Under the pieces are notes generated by a model. That model worked only from the letters and a program-made list of their open reading frames with translations. It did not search any database and had not been told where the DNA came from. Below are positions 1-9,840 of a stretch of DNA of 64,000 nucleotides, one piece after another. Positions within the stretch are counted from its first letter, which is position 1. Each line of letters begins with the position of its first letter. Position numbers and translations under genes: made by a program. Origin of the DNA: Pseudomonas asgharzadehiana (GTDB taxonomy: Bacteria > Pseudomonadota > Gammaproteobacteria > Pseudomonadales > Pseudomonadaceae); contig NZ_CP077079.1 in the NCBI RefSeq assembly GCF_019139815.1, forward strand, positions 5,215,001 to 5,279,000, given 5' to 3'.

Positions 1-265
1 CTATATAGGCGGCAAGTTTGTCGCGAGTCCAGACTACCCCCGAGTTTTTCATCGCATCGGAATATTGGTAATCGGTGGTCGCCCCCGCAGGTCGGCCAAT
101 GATGCCGTTGAGTTCCGGGCCAAACCCTGCGCGCGCACCTTCGCCGACGCTATGGCAGCCGCCGCAGGTCTTGGTGAAGAGCTTGGCACCCGCCTGCGCA
201 TCGCCGGCTGCGAGGGCCGCGTGGGCATTCAAGATCAAAGCGAGGGTTAGCAAGGCGTATTTCAT
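1..265 (-). CDS. Class I c-type cytochrome, C-terminus cut by window edge
   Basis: The visible 88 residues begin with a hydrophobic signal peptide ending near Ala-Leu-Ala-Ala (residues 17-20), which implies Sec export to the periplasm. They then show the haem attachment motif CGGCH at residues 34-38 and the usual Gly-Pro-Glu-Leu-Asn-Gly segment of small soluble cytochromes c. The start is the ATG at 265. The sixth-ligand Met should lie beyond the left edge, so it cannot be checked. The role is periplasmic electron transfer; the partner cannot be told from here. The 288 bases between this gene and the next show no other coding region. Confidence 0.85.
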   Translation of the reverse strand, partial: MKYALLTLALILNAHAALAAGDAQAGAKLFTKTCGGCHSVGEGARAGFGPELNGIIGRPAGATTDYQYSDAMKNSGVVWTRDKLAAYI

Positions 266-553
266 AGGGACTCCACATCAGCTGTTGCACACGATTATGC
301 CTGCTTGCCAGGAACGCTTGACCATCCGGATCACAGCTTCAAGCCCTACCGCCAGCGCACCGGTCATACGCCACTCTTAATACACAATCAAGGCAATGGT
401 CGCCACGTCGTTTGCAACTGTGGCTCGCGCCTCACCTCCCGGCAAATACGCAACCTAGACACTTGACCACCCATCGTTTAATCCACTTCCAATCGAACCT
501 ATCCAGCCGTGCCCCACTCCACCTTACTGAACCCTGATGGCGGAGTAAGGATC

Positions 554-937
554 ATGGCTCAGCCATCGATTTTGGTACTGGAGGACGACGAGATCATTCG
601 CTCGTTAATGGTGGATGTACTGGAGGAATTTGGTGCCCATGTCACTTCGTTTCCTTCAGCGGACGAAGGAATGATTTTTCTGGAGCGTGATGATGAACAA
701 GTCGATCTGATCGTCAGCGATATCCAGATGCCAGGCTTGTTGAATGGCTATGACTTGAGCCGGGTTGTAGCCCATCGCTGGCCAACCGTCGCGGTATTGC
801 TCACCTCGGGCAACAGCGCCATGGCCTCGCAACTGAGCAGCCGAGTACGGTTTTTACCCAAACCCTGGAGCACTGAGCACCTGCTGGAGTGTGTGCAATC
901 GGCGCTGACCCAACAAGGCTCGCCCATGCATCGATAG
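554..937 (+). CDS. Stand-alone response-regulator receiver domain
   Basis: A 127-residue protein consisting only of a CheY-like receiver. Acidic pocket residues are Asp11-Asp12, the phospho-acceptor is Asp56 (in VSDIQMPG), the switch Thr is Thr84 and the conserved Lys is Lys103 (in LPKPW). There is no output domain. I chose ATG 554 over an upstream GTG at 509 because GGAGTAAGG precedes it at good spacing. It lies 190 bases upstream of bphO-bphP on the same strand, so it is a plausible phosphoryl acceptor for the phytochrome kinase; that link is inference. Confidence 0.88.
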   Translation: MAQPSILVLEDDEIIRSLMVDVLEEFGAHVTSFPSADEGMIFLERDDEQVDLIVSDIQMPGLLNGYDLSRVVAHRWPTVAVLLTSGNSAMASQLSSRVRFLPKPWSTEHLLECVQSALTQQGSPMHR

Positions 938-1128
938 CGTCGCGACATCATTTAAACCGAACTTCAACACCAGCGCAGCGGTCACTAATGGGCAAGGAGC
1001 GACTTTTCTGATCCGCTGGTCAGGCTTTTCGCTTTGCGCCTACAGTCAGTGGCTATGAGTTGTGTAGAATCGTCGCCCATTTTCTCGCGTCATTCATGGC
1101 CGGCAGGCCCACAGTTCGAGCTTATTGA

Positions 1129-1743
1129 ATGCACTCACAGGCCCATGACGTTGGTGCGCCCTCATTGCTGGAAACACTACGCGCCGGCACGGCCTTGCTG
1201 CACATCGCGCTGGAAAAGCGCCTGCCGTTTTTCTCCGAACACCTGGATGCCGACGGCTACCTGAGCTTGCTCCGAGCGTATTACGGGTTTTATGCGCCGA
1301 TTGAAGCCGCGCTGTATGAAGGTGATCTGATCCCGGAAGGCTTTGATCCGCAACTGCGCGTGAAAACGCCTACCCTGGTGAGCGACCTTCATGCCCTCGG
1401 CTTGAATGACGCAGCCATCGACGCCCTGCCCCGCTGCACCCACCTGCCGTCCCTTGATACCCCCGCTGCCTGCCTCGGCGCCGCCTATGTGCTGGAAGGC
1501 GCAACCCTGGGCGGTCAAGTATTGCGTCGCGAGATGGCCCGGCGCCTGGGCCTGGACGCCGACAACGGGGGTGCCTTTCTCAATGTGTACGGTGCCGAGA
1601 CCGGTCGGCGCTGGAAAGACTTTCTCGATTACCTGGCCCGCCAGCCGATGGACGCGCAAGCCAGACCGTGCGCCGTGGATGCGGCCCGTTCGACATTTAG
1701 CTGCTTTGAGCAATGGCTCGACAGCCAGGAGGTACTGCTATGA
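1129..1743 (+). CDS. bphO: Biliverdin-producing heme oxygenase
   Basis: A 204-residue protein of the bacterial heme oxygenase family, which opens haem to biliverdin, CO and iron. The axial haem ligand is probably His25 in the ALLHIALEK segment, and the distal-helix region reads LEGATLGGQVL, a typical heme oxygenase signature. The stop codon overlaps the start of bphP by four bases (ATGA), so the two are translationally coupled and the product can supply the chromophore directly. Both the tight overlap and the family pairing support the bphO name. The ribosome site before ATG 1129 is weak, so a slightly different start is possible. Confidence 0.93.
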   Translation: MHSQAHDVGAPSLLETLRAGTALLHIALEKRLPFFSEHLDADGYLSLLRAYYGFYAPIEAALYEGDLIPEGFDPQLRVKTPTLVSDLHALGLNDAAIDALPRCTHLPSLDTPAACLGAAYVLEGATLGGQVLRREMARRLGLDADNGGAFLNVYGAETGRRWKDFLDYLARQPMDAQARPCAVDAARSTFSCFEQWLDSQEVLL

Positions 1744-3983
1744 AACCCGATGATTTTGAAGAGCTGCTTGCCAACTGCGCCGACGAGCCTATCCGCTTTC
1801 CCGGGGCTATCCAGCCCCATGGTGTGTTGCTGACGCTGTCGGACCCTGACTTGCAGATCCTCCAGGTCAGCGCCAATGTCGCCAGCCTGTTCGACCATGC
1901 GCCCGAGACCCTGCTGGGCCAACCGCTGCACGTATTGCTCGGTGCCGAGCCTGCTGCGGCCGTGCGGTGCATGGTCGAGCTCAACAATTTTACCGATGCG
2001 CCGCCGTTGCACATGACCTTCAATGGCACCAGGTTCGACGGCCTGCTGCATCGCCATCAGGGTGTGTTGGTGCTGGAGTTCGAGCCGTTGCTGGAGGACT
2101 TCCAGCCACGTGCAGTGAATGGCCGCACCAGTGACCTGGGCAAGATGCTGCAACGCTTGCAGGCAGCGAAAACCCTGCAGGCGTTATACGAAGTCAGCGT
2201 AAATGAAATCCAGGCCATGACCGGCTACGACCGCGTGCTGATCTACCGCTTTGAAGACGAAGGCCATGGCCAGGTAATCGCCGAAGCGTCTGCGCCGTCC
2301 ATGGAGCTTTTCCACGGGTTGTTCTTCCCCGCGTCCGACATCCCGGAACAGGCTCGCGAGCTGTATCGCACCAACTGGCTGCGCATTATCCCCAACGCAG
2401 CCTACGAGCCGGTGCCGCTGCTGCCCAAGCTGCGCCCGGATACCGGCAAACCGTTGGATTTGAGCTTCGCCACCCTGCGCAGCGTGTCGCCGATTCACTG
2501 CCAGTACATGCAGAACATGGGCGTGCTGTCGTCCATGAGCATCTCGCTGATGAAGGGCGACAAACTTTGGGGCCTGATCAGTTGCGGTAACCGTGAGCCA
2601 CTGCTGGTGCCCAACGAGTTGCGCATGGCCTGCCAGACTATCGGCCAGGTGCTGTCATTGCAGATCAGCGCCATGGAAGCGCTGGACCTGAGCCGTCAGC
2701 GCGAAGCAAAAGTCGAGGCCCTGCAGCTGCTGGACAAGGCGATGAAAGCCTCGGAGTACAACGTGTTCGAAGGCTTGGCCCAGCGCGGCCAACTGCTGAT
2801 GGACCTGACCCTGGCCGGCGGCGTAGCGATCATCGAAGACAAGCAACTGCACCGCTACGGCAACTGCCCCGAGCCGGCGCAGATCCGAGCGTTGCACAAG
2901 TGGCTGCAGGCACGCGGCGAACCCGTGTTTGCCAACCATAACCTGGCCTCGGTGTACGCGCCCGCTGCCGAGTTCCAGCAAGTGGCCAGCGGAGTCTTGG
3001 CCATGAGCCTGCCCAAGCCAGTGGACAATGGTGTGCTGTGGTTCCGGCCGGAAGTGAAAGAGAACATCCACTGGAGCGGCGACCCGAACAAGCCACTGAA
3101 CCTGGAAAGTTCCGACGCAGGCCTGCGCCTTCGCCCACGCACCTCGTTTGAAATCTGGAAAGTGGAAATGGCCGGTATCTCCACCAAGTGGAGCCATGGC
3201 GACCTGTTCGCCGCCAATGACCTGCGCCGCTTTGCCTTGGAGAACGACCTGGCCCGCCAGGTGCTGCGCGAGCAACAAGCCGTGCGCGCCCGCGATGAAC
3301 TGGTGGCGGTGGTGTCCCACGACTTGCGCAACCCCATGACGGTCATATCGATGCTGTGCGGCATGATGCAAAAGGCGTTCAGTTCCGACGGCCCACATAC
3401 CTCGCGGCGGATTTCCTCGGCAATCGACACCATGCAGCAGGCTGCCGGACGCATGAACGTCCTGCTGGAAGACTTGCTGGACACCTCCAAAATCGAAGCC
3501 GGACGCTATGTGGTCAAGCCGGTGGCACTGGATGTCAGCCAAATGTTCGAAGAGGCGTACTCGTTGCTTGCGCCGCTGGCGATGGAAAAAGGCATCGACC
3601 TGTGCTTCAACGCCGAGCCAGGCCTGCAAATCAACGGCGACCCCGAGCGCCTGTTCCAGGTGCTCTCGAACCTGATCGGCAACGCCATCAAGTTCACCCC
3701 GCGCCAGGGCAATATCGGCATCAGTGCCATGAGCAATGGCGAAGAGATCGTATTCTCGGTGCGCGACTCCGGCGAAGGCATTGCGCCGGAGCAGTTACCT
3801 CATGTGTTCGAACGCTATTGGACACAAACCGAAAACAACCCCACCGGCAGTGGCCTGGGACTCTACATTACCCAGGGCATCGTCCAGGCCCATGGCGGCA
3901 GGATCGTGGCCGAGAGTGAAGTGGGACGTGGCAGTGAGTTCCGGTTCACGGTGCCGAAGGTGACTGAAAACTCACCGACCTGA
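1740..3983 (+). CDS. bphP: Bacteriophytochrome photoreceptor histidine kinase
   Basis: A 747-residue red/far-red sensor kinase. Domain order is PAS (about 15-120), GAF (about 140-310), PHY (about 320-505) and a HisKA/HATPase transmitter (about 515-740). The biliverdin-binding cysteine is Cys13 in the ANCADEPI segment; the GAF Asp-Ile-Pro motif is at Asp200; the PHY tongue carries PRTSF; the H-box is VVSHDLRNP with phospho-His527; and G-boxes DSGEG and GSGLGL are present. All residues needed for chromophore binding and kinase activity appear intact. It is coupled to bphO by a four-base overlap. The nearest candidate partner is the receiver at 554-937. Confidence 0.95.
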   Translation: MKPDDFEELLANCADEPIRFPGAIQPHGVLLTLSDPDLQILQVSANVASLFDHAPETLLGQPLHVLLGAEPAAAVRCMVELNNFTDAPPLHMTFNGTRFDGLLHRHQGVLVLEFEPLLEDFQPRAVNGRTSDLGKMLQRLQAAKTLQALYEVSVNEIQAMTGYDRVLIYRFEDEGHGQVIAEASAPSMELFHGLFFPASDIPEQARELYRTNWLRIIPNAAYEPVPLLPKLRPDTGKPLDLSFATLRSVSPIHCQYMQNMGVLSSMSISLMKGDKLWGLISCGNREPLLVPNELRMACQTIGQVLSLQISAMEALDLSRQREAKVEALQLLDKAMKASEYNVFEGLAQRGQLLMDLTLAGGVAIIEDKQLHRYGNCPEPAQIRALHKWLQARGEPVFANHNLASVYAPAAEFQQVASGVLAMSLPKPVDNGVLWFRPEVKENIHWSGDPNKPLNLESSDAGLRLRPRTSFEIWKVEMAGISTKWSHGDLFAANDLRRFALENDLARQVLREQQAVRARDELVAVVSHDLRNPMTVISMLCGMMQKAFSSDGPHTSRRISSAIDTMQQAAGRMNVLLEDLLDTSKIEAGRYVVKPVALDVSQMFEEAYSLLAPLAMEKGIDLCFNAEPGLQINGDPERLFQVLSNLIGNAIKFTPRQGNIGISAMSNGEEIVFSVRDSGEGIAPEQLPHVFERYWTQTENNPTGSGLGLYITQGIVQAHGGRIVAESEVGRGSEFRFTVPKVTENSPT

Positions 3984-4151
3984 CGCCGTAAAACGCTGGG
4001 CGCGGCCTGCCCGCCAATGCCGTGTTCCAGCCATCCACCCTAGCCACGGGCAGTCGCGCTAACGCTGCCCTTGAAGGAAGGCGCTTAACAAAACACTGAC
4101 ATTCAGTGCGCTAATCTTGCCGGCTCAAACCTGCCTGGAAACCTCATCCGC

Positions 4152-6044
4152 ATGCCGCTGACCGACCCATTGCCCACCGTTCTCGCAGGCCCCATGCTCC
4201 GCCGCCTGGAACCTCGGCGGCTGGTGATGTGGCTGGTGGGCAGCCGGGAGCTGGTACTGAGCCTGAGGCTGCACGTTGGCGAGCAGACGCGTGATATCCC
4301 ACTGAACCCGCGCCACTGCCAAGTGGTGCCAGTGGGCCGCCAGGCGTTTATCCACCTCATTGATGTGTCGCTGGAGCAGGCGCTGCCGCAGAATGTAAGC
4401 ATCGACTATGACCTGCTGATCGATGGCAACGGCATGGCACAGTGGGCGCCGCACCTGTTGTACGCCAACGCCCAATCCGCCTCTTTCATACTGCACAGCC
4501 GTATCCACCAACTGGTGCACGGCTCTTGCCGCAAACCTCACCATTGCGCCGATGAAGGCCTGCTGTGCGTCGACCGCCTGCTCGCCGAAACCCGTGCCGA
4601 GCGCCCGGCCCTGCTGATCATGAGTGGCGATCAGGTCTACGCCGACGATGTCGCCGGGCCGATGCTGCGGGCGATCCACGCGCTGATCGCTCGCCTGGGC
4701 CTGTTCGACGAATACCTGGAAGGGGCAGTGATAGATGACAGCGCCAGCCTCTACGGGCACACCGCCAGTTATTACCATCGCGCGGACTTGCTGCCGGCAC
4801 TGGACAGCAACGAGACCCTGCGCGAGCGTTTTTTTGGTGGCGTGAAAAAACCGATCTTCACCAGCAGCACGGCCGACAACCACTTGGTGAGCTTCGCCGA
4901 AGTCATGGCGATGTACCTGCTGGTATGGTCACCCACCCCGTGGCGCCTGATCGCCACGCAACCGCCACAATTGAACACCGATGAAGCGGCGCGCTATGCC
5001 CGCGAGCAAGTGCAGGTGGATGACTTCCGCGATGGCCTGCCCGGCGTGGCACGGGTATTCGCCCATCTGTCCACGTTGATGATCTTTGACGACCACGACA
5101 TCACCGACGACTGGAACCTCAGCGCCCAGTGGGAAGAAACCGCCTACGGCCATCCGTTCTCCAAGCGCATCATCGGCAATGCCTTGCTCGCGTACCTGCT
5201 GTGCCAGGGCTGGGGTAACAACCCGGATGCGTTCGACACATTAATAAGTCAAACCCAGGCGCTCGGCCGCCAGGCGCACAACAATCACCTGGACGCGACC
5301 GAACAGGATAATTTGCTCGGCGCGCTGCTGAAATTTCAACAATGGCATTACGTGCTGCCCACCACCCCCGCCCTGGTGGTGCTCGACACCCGTACCCGGC
5401 GCTGGCGCAGTGAATTCACGCTCAAGCAACCCTCCGGCCTGCTGGACTGGGAAGCCTTGAGTGAACTGCAACAGGAACTGCTTGACCATCCCTCGGCCAT
5501 CATCGTCTCGCCCGCGCCGATCTTTGGCGTGAAGCTGATCGAGACTGTGCAGAAAATCTTCAGTTGGTGCGGCCACCCCTTGCTGGTGGACGCGGAAAAC
5601 TGGATGGCCCATCGCGGAGCCGCGCAGGTCATCCTCAACATTTTCCGTCACTCGCGCACGCCGGGTAACTACGTGATCCTGTCGGGCGACGTGCACTACT
5701 CCTTCGTTTATGAAGTGTTGATCCGTCATCGCAACGCGGGCCCGAGGATCTGGCAAATCACCAGCAGCGGCATCAAGAACGAATTCCCACCGCGCTTGCT
5801 GGAATGGTTCGACCGCCTCAACCGCTGGCTCTACTCCCCCCGCTCGCCGCTCAACTGGTTCACCCGGCGTCGCACGATGCAGGTAGTGCCCCATATTCCG
5901 GAACATGCCGAAGCCGGTGAGCGCTTGTGGAATTCGGCCGGGATCGGCCAGGTATTTTTCAACGAGCAGGGCCAACCGGAAGCGATTTACCAGCACAACG
6001 CCGACGGGAAGCCACGGACGAGGATGGTGGCGCCGAAGCAGTAG
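4152..6044 (+). CDS. PhoD-like metallophosphatase family protein
   Basis: A 630-residue protein with the metal-binding motifs of the PhoD/alkaline phosphatase D fold: HGSCR near residue 123, SGDQVYADD, FDDHDITDDW and LSGDVHYSF. The PhoD family hydrolyses phosphodiesters or phosphomonoesters with Fe/Ca-type metal centres. The N-terminal 120 residues form an extra beta-rich region. I see no signal peptide, unlike classical exported PhoD, so this resembles the cytoplasmic branch of the family whose substrate is unknown. It is transcribed alone, after a 168-base gap following bphP. Confidence 0.8.
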   Translation: MPLTDPLPTVLAGPMLRRLEPRRLVMWLVGSRELVLSLRLHVGEQTRDIPLNPRHCQVVPVGRQAFIHLIDVSLEQALPQNVSIDYDLLIDGNGMAQWAPHLLYANAQSASFILHSRIHQLVHGSCRKPHHCADEGLLCVDRLLAETRAERPALLIMSGDQVYADDVAGPMLRAIHALIARLGLFDEYLEGAVIDDSASLYGHTASYYHRADLLPALDSNETLRERFFGGVKKPIFTSSTADNHLVSFAEVMAMYLLVWSPTPWRLIATQPPQLNTDEAARYAREQVQVDDFRDGLPGVARVFAHLSTLMIFDDHDITDDWNLSAQWEETAYGHPFSKRIIGNALLAYLLCQGWGNNPDAFDTLISQTQALGRQAHNNHLDATEQDNLLGALLKFQQWHYVLPTTPALVVLDTRTRRWRSEFTLKQPSGLLDWEALSELQQELLDHPSAIIVSPAPIFGVKLIETVQKIFSWCGHPLLVDAENWMAHRGAAQVILNIFRHSRTPGNYVILSGDVHYSFVYEVLIRHRNAGPRIWQITSSGIKNEFPPRLLEWFDRLNRWLYSPRSPLNWFTRRRTMQVVPHIPEHAEAGERLWNSAGIGQVFFNEQGQPEAIYQHNADGKPRTRMVAPKQ

Positions 6045-6181
6045 CCCGCTGCCACTCTTTCACAGCGTCCCATCGCCTCTATTCAAAGTGCCCAAGCGCC
6101 GTTGTACAGTAGCGCCAGCCACGGAGTATCGGTGTCAACGTTGGCAGGCCTTTGTCGCCCGCCCAGGCAAGGAGTACGCAG

Positions 6182-7195
6182 ATGGACGATATCTCCGGAA
6201 AAAGCTCAACGAAAAATGATTTCTCTCGCCTCAATGCCGATATGTTGCACACCATCCTGGAGCTCTCCAGCGACGGGATCTGGGACTGGAACGCCAATAC
6301 CGGGTTCGTCTACCGCAACCCAGGCTGGTACGAAATGCTCGGCTACCCCCGCCACGCTCTGGACAACAACGTATTCACCTGGGAAAACGTGATCCACCCC
6401 GACGATTACAACCAAGTGATGACGGTGTTTGACGACTACATCAACCGTCGCGCCCCCCAGTATCAAACTGAATACCGCTGCCGCAAAAAAGACGGCAGCT
6501 ACCTGTGGATCGAGGACCGCGGTTATGTGGTGGCGCGTAACCCCGACGGTTCGGTGGCGCGGATGGTCGGGGCCCTGCGCGATATCCAGCTGCGCAAATA
6601 TTCCATCGAGCAACTGGAGCGGCGCAATCAATCCCTTGAGGCATTGGTGGCCGAGCGCACGCTTGAACTGTCGCGGGTCAATCAGCAATTGCAGCTGCAG
6701 GTGGATGAGAACCGCGTCCTGGCTGAACGGGATGCCTTGACCCTCGTCGCCAACCGGTATCGCCTGGAAAAAGTGTTGCTCCAAGAGTGCGAACGCGCCC
6801 AGCGCTTTCACCTGCCGTTGTCACTGATCGCGATGGATGTTGACGACTTCAAGCCGATCAATGATCGACACGGGCACGGCGTAGGCGACCAGACCCTGGT
6901 GCAGGTGGTGGAACGCCTGGAAAGCTGCGTCCGCCAGGGCGACCTGTTGGCTCGTTGGGGGGGCGATGAGTTTATGGTGGTCCTTCCCGAAAGCTCATTG
7001 GAAACAGCCAAGGCCCTGGCTGAGACTATCTGCCAGAGCTTGAGAACTCACCGGATAACCGACGACGTCAAGGTCACACTGAGCCTGGGCGTGGTCGAAC
7101 GCCAAGTGAATGAAGCCCCCGCCGCCCTGATGGCGCGCGCCGATCAGGCCCTGTATCGAGCCAAAGCGGCGGGCAAAGACGGCGTATCGACATAG
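6182..7195 (+). CDS. PAS-domain diguanylate cyclase
   Basis: A 337-residue protein with a PAS_3/PAC sensor domain (about 20-140), a short coiled coil (about 145-180) and a GGDEF domain (about 185-337). The active-site motif RWGGDEF is intact, and an inhibitory I-site RQGD lies five residues before it, so an active, feedback-controlled cyclic-di-GMP synthase is expected. There are no membrane segments. The start at ATG 6182 is favoured by AAGGAG at 6169-6174. It follows the phytochrome region but is separated by the phosphoesterase gene, so a light link is not shown. Confidence 0.92.
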   Translation: MDDISGKSSTKNDFSRLNADMLHTILELSSDGIWDWNANTGFVYRNPGWYEMLGYPRHALDNNVFTWENVIHPDDYNQVMTVFDDYINRRAPQYQTEYRCRKKDGSYLWIEDRGYVVARNPDGSVARMVGALRDIQLRKYSIEQLERRNQSLEALVAERTLELSRVNQQLQLQVDENRVLAERDALTLVANRYRLEKVLLQECERAQRFHLPLSLIAMDVDDFKPINDRHGHGVGDQTLVQVVERLESCVRQGDLLARWGGDEFMVVLPESSLETAKALAETICQSLRTHRITDDVKVTLSLGVVERQVNEAPAALMARADQALYRAKAAGKDGVST

Positions 7196-7207
7196 GCCGC
7201 CCCGGTA

Positions 7208-8236
7208 TCAGCGCACCGGCGGCGCGTACTGAATGCCGCCGTTGTTCCATAAGGCATTGAGCCCGCGCTTGATCTTCAACACGCTGCCCTGGCCGATGTT
7301 GCGCTCGAATACTTCGCCGTAGTTGCCCACTTGCTTGACGATCTGCACCACCCAATCCTTGCGCAGTTTGAGGTCCTTGCCATATTCGCCGTCGGCACCC
7401 AGCAGCCGCGCCACATCCGGATTCTTGGAATCCTTGGCCTGCGCTTCGACATTCTGCGACGTGATGCCCATCTCCTCGGCATTGAGCATGGCGAACAGGG
7501 TCCATTTGACGATGCTGAACCACTCGTCATCCCCCTTGCGCACCAACGGTCCCAGGGGTTCTTTGGAGATGACTTCCGGCAGCACCACAAACTCATCCGG
7601 GTGCGCCATCTTGATGCGCTGGGCATACAGGCCCGACTGGTCGGTGGTCAGCACATCGCAACGCCCGGCTTCCAGGCCCTTGGCGCTTTCGTCGGCGGTA
7701 TCGAAGGTGATAGGCGTGTACTTCATGCCATGGGTGCGGAAGTAATCGGCCACGTTGAGTTCGGTGGTAGTGCCGGCCTGGATGCACACGGTGGCGCCAT
7801 TCAACTGCTTGGCGGCGCTAACACCGAGTTTGTTGTTCACCAGAAAACCGATGCCGTCGTAGTAGGTAACGCCGGTAAACACCAGGCCCATGCCCGAATC
7901 GCGGGAGCTGGTCCAGGTGGTATTACGCGAGATCAGGTCGATCTCGCCGGACTGCAAGGCGGTGAAACGTTCCTTGGCGGTCAATTGGGTGAACTTCACT
8001 TTTGATGCATCGCCGAACACCGCGGCCGCCACGGCATGGCACACATCCACATCGATGCCGGTCATCTTGCCCGTACTGTCGGGCACGCCAAAGCCAGGCA
8101 ACCCGTCGCTGACACCGCATTGAATAAAACCTTTTTTCTGGATTGCATCCAACGTCGCACCGGCGTGGGCGGTGCCGGCCAGGCCCAATAGGGCCGTAGC
8201 ACTGATCGTGGCCAAGGTGGTTTTGAATAGGTTCAT
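7208..8236 (-). CDS. Periplasmic amino-acid ABC transporter substrate-binding protein (AapJ-like)
   Basis: A 342-residue type II periplasmic binding protein with a cleavable signal peptide (about 1-25, ending AHA). The sequence follows the general L-amino-acid binding protein AapJ pattern: GIDVDVCHAVAAAVFGD, FTALQSGEIDLISRNTTWT and a C-terminal NNGGIQYAPP. Family members bind polar and acidic L-amino acids. No permease or ATPase gene is next to it, so it is either an orphan that uses a transporter encoded elsewhere or a periplasmic sensor component. It converges on the diguanylate cyclase gene with only 12 bases between them. Confidence 0.88.
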   Translation of the reverse strand: MNLFKTTLATISATALLGLAGTAHAGATLDAIQKKGFIQCGVSDGLPGFGVPDSTGKMTGIDVDVCHAVAAAVFGDASKVKFTQLTAKERFTALQSGEIDLISRNTTWTSSRDSGMGLVFTGVTYYDGIGFLVNNKLGVSAAKQLNGATVCIQAGTTTELNVADYFRTHGMKYTPITFDTADESAKGLEAGRCDVLTTDQSGLYAQRIKMAHPDEFVVLPEVISKEPLGPLVRKGDDEWFSIVKWTLFAMLNAEEMGITSQNVEAQAKDSKNPDVARLLGADGEYGKDLKLRKDWVVQIVKQVGNYGEVFERNIGQGSVLKIKRGLNALWNNGGIQYAPPVR

Positions 8237-8458
8237 GCGAGGCGCTCCCTGTCGGTCCTTATTATTCGGCGCTGCACAGCCCGCGCCGGTTTCTGATGCT
8301 GCCGGGGGAGAGTGACGGGTTTACAGCGCCGCCACAAACGACCTTTTGGCAACAGCTCCTTCCGATTTGGAATGACCCGGCGATTTTATTTCCTTTGCGC
8401 CAGGGCCCCGCCGGCAGCTTAGATAAAAAGACGCCCGCCACTGCCGAGTCCAGGATCC

Positions 8459-9709
8459 ATGAGCCGCGAAACCATCAGCCAGTCGATTTCCGTCGTTCAC
8501 CCCATCAGCCTCAGCCACGGTAAAAACGCCGAAGTCTGGGACACCTCGGGCAAGCGCTATATCGATTTTGTCGGTGGCATCGGCGTGCTCAACCTCGGCC
8601 ATTGCCACCCCGCCTTGGTGGCGGCGATTCGTGAACAGGCGACCCAACTGACCCACTACGCCTTCAACGCCGCGCCGCACAAGCCCTACCTCGAACTGAT
8701 GGATCGCCTGACCGCGTTTATTCCGGTGGGCTATCCGGTCAGCGGCATGCTCACCAACAGCGGCGCCGAGGCCGCGGAAAATGCCTTGAAGATCGTGCGC
8801 GGGGCCACGGGCCGCACGGCGGTGATCGCCTTTGACGGCGCGTTCCACGGCCGCACCCTGGCCACGCTCAACCTCAATGGCAAAGTGGCGCCCTACAAGC
8901 AAAAGGTCGGCGTACTGCCCGGCCCGGTGTATCACCTGCCCTACCCCAGTGCCGATAACGGTGTCACCTGCGCTGAAGCATTGAAGGCCATGGACCGACT
9001 GTTCAGCGTAGAAATCGACGTCGACGATGTAGCCTGCTTCATCATCGAACCGGTACAGGGCGAAGCCGGCTTTCTGCTCCTGGACAGCGAATTCGCCCAA
9101 GCCCTGCGGCGTTTCTGCGATGAAAAAAATATCCTGCTGATCGCCGACGAAATCCAATCAGGGTTTGGCCGCACCGGCCAGCGTTTCGCCTTTTCGCGCC
9201 TGGGCATCGAACCCGACCTGATCCTGCTCGGCAAAAGCATCGCCGGCGGCGTGCCACTGGGTGCGGTGGTCGGGCGCAAAGCGTTGATGGACAACCTGCC
9301 CAAGGGCGGGCTGGGCGGTACCTACTCCGGTAACCCCATCGCCTGCGCGGCGGCGTTGGCGACCCTGGATGCAATGACCGATGAACAGGTGCACGCGTGG
9401 GGCGCCCGGCAAGAAGCGGCCATCGTCAGTCGCTACCAGGCCTGGCGCGAGCAGCATCTGTCGCCCTACCTGGGCCGCTTGACTGGCGTTGGTGCCATGC
9501 GCGGCATAGAACTGGCGCATGCCGACGGTACACCCGCGCCCAAGCAACTGGCCCAGTTGCTGAGCCTGGCGCGGGACGCCGGCTTGCTGTTGATGCCCAG
9601 TGGCAAGTCTCGGCACATCATTCGCCTGCTGGCGCCGCTGACCATTGAACCTGCGGTACTGGAAGAAGGGTTGGATATTCTTCAAGCGTGTCTCAAGCAG
9701 TTGGTTTAA
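8459..9709 (+). CDS. Class III PLP-dependent aminotransferase (GabT-like)
   Basis: A 416-residue class III (omega) aminotransferase. The PLP-binding lysine is Lys259 in LLGKSIAGG; the usual SGAEAAENALK phosphate-binding loop and the LLIADEIQSGFGRTG motif are present. Members transfer an amino group from 4-aminobutyrate, 5-aminovalerate, 2-aminoadipate or related omega-amino acids to 2-oxoglutarate. The usual partner semialdehyde dehydrogenase is not adjacent, so substrate cannot be assigned from context. It is transcribed divergently from the amino-acid binding protein over a 222-base gap, which would fit a shared nutritional role. Confidence 0.88.
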   Translation: MSRETISQSISVVHPISLSHGKNAEVWDTSGKRYIDFVGGIGVLNLGHCHPALVAAIREQATQLTHYAFNAAPHKPYLELMDRLTAFIPVGYPVSGMLTNSGAEAAENALKIVRGATGRTAVIAFDGAFHGRTLATLNLNGKVAPYKQKVGVLPGPVYHLPYPSADNGVTCAEALKAMDRLFSVEIDVDDVACFIIEPVQGEAGFLLLDSEFAQALRRFCDEKNILLIADEIQSGFGRTGQRFAFSRLGIEPDLILLGKSIAGGVPLGAVVGRKALMDNLPKGGLGGTYSGNPIACAAALATLDAMTDEQVHAWGARQEAAIVSRYQAWREQHLSPYLGRLTGVGAMRGIELAHADGTPAPKQLAQLLSLARDAGLLLMPSGKSRHIIRLLAPLTIEPAVLEEGLDILQACLKQLV

Positions 9710-9840
9710 CCCCCGCATCCGCCGGCCGGCAGCCCAACTGCACGATAAGGGCATTGTGCTGCCTTGACCTGATTCCCCCGCCCCCTGAAAATGCGCGACG
9801 TTTTTTTGTCTCCCCCGTTTACTGAAGTAGTGAAATTTCA

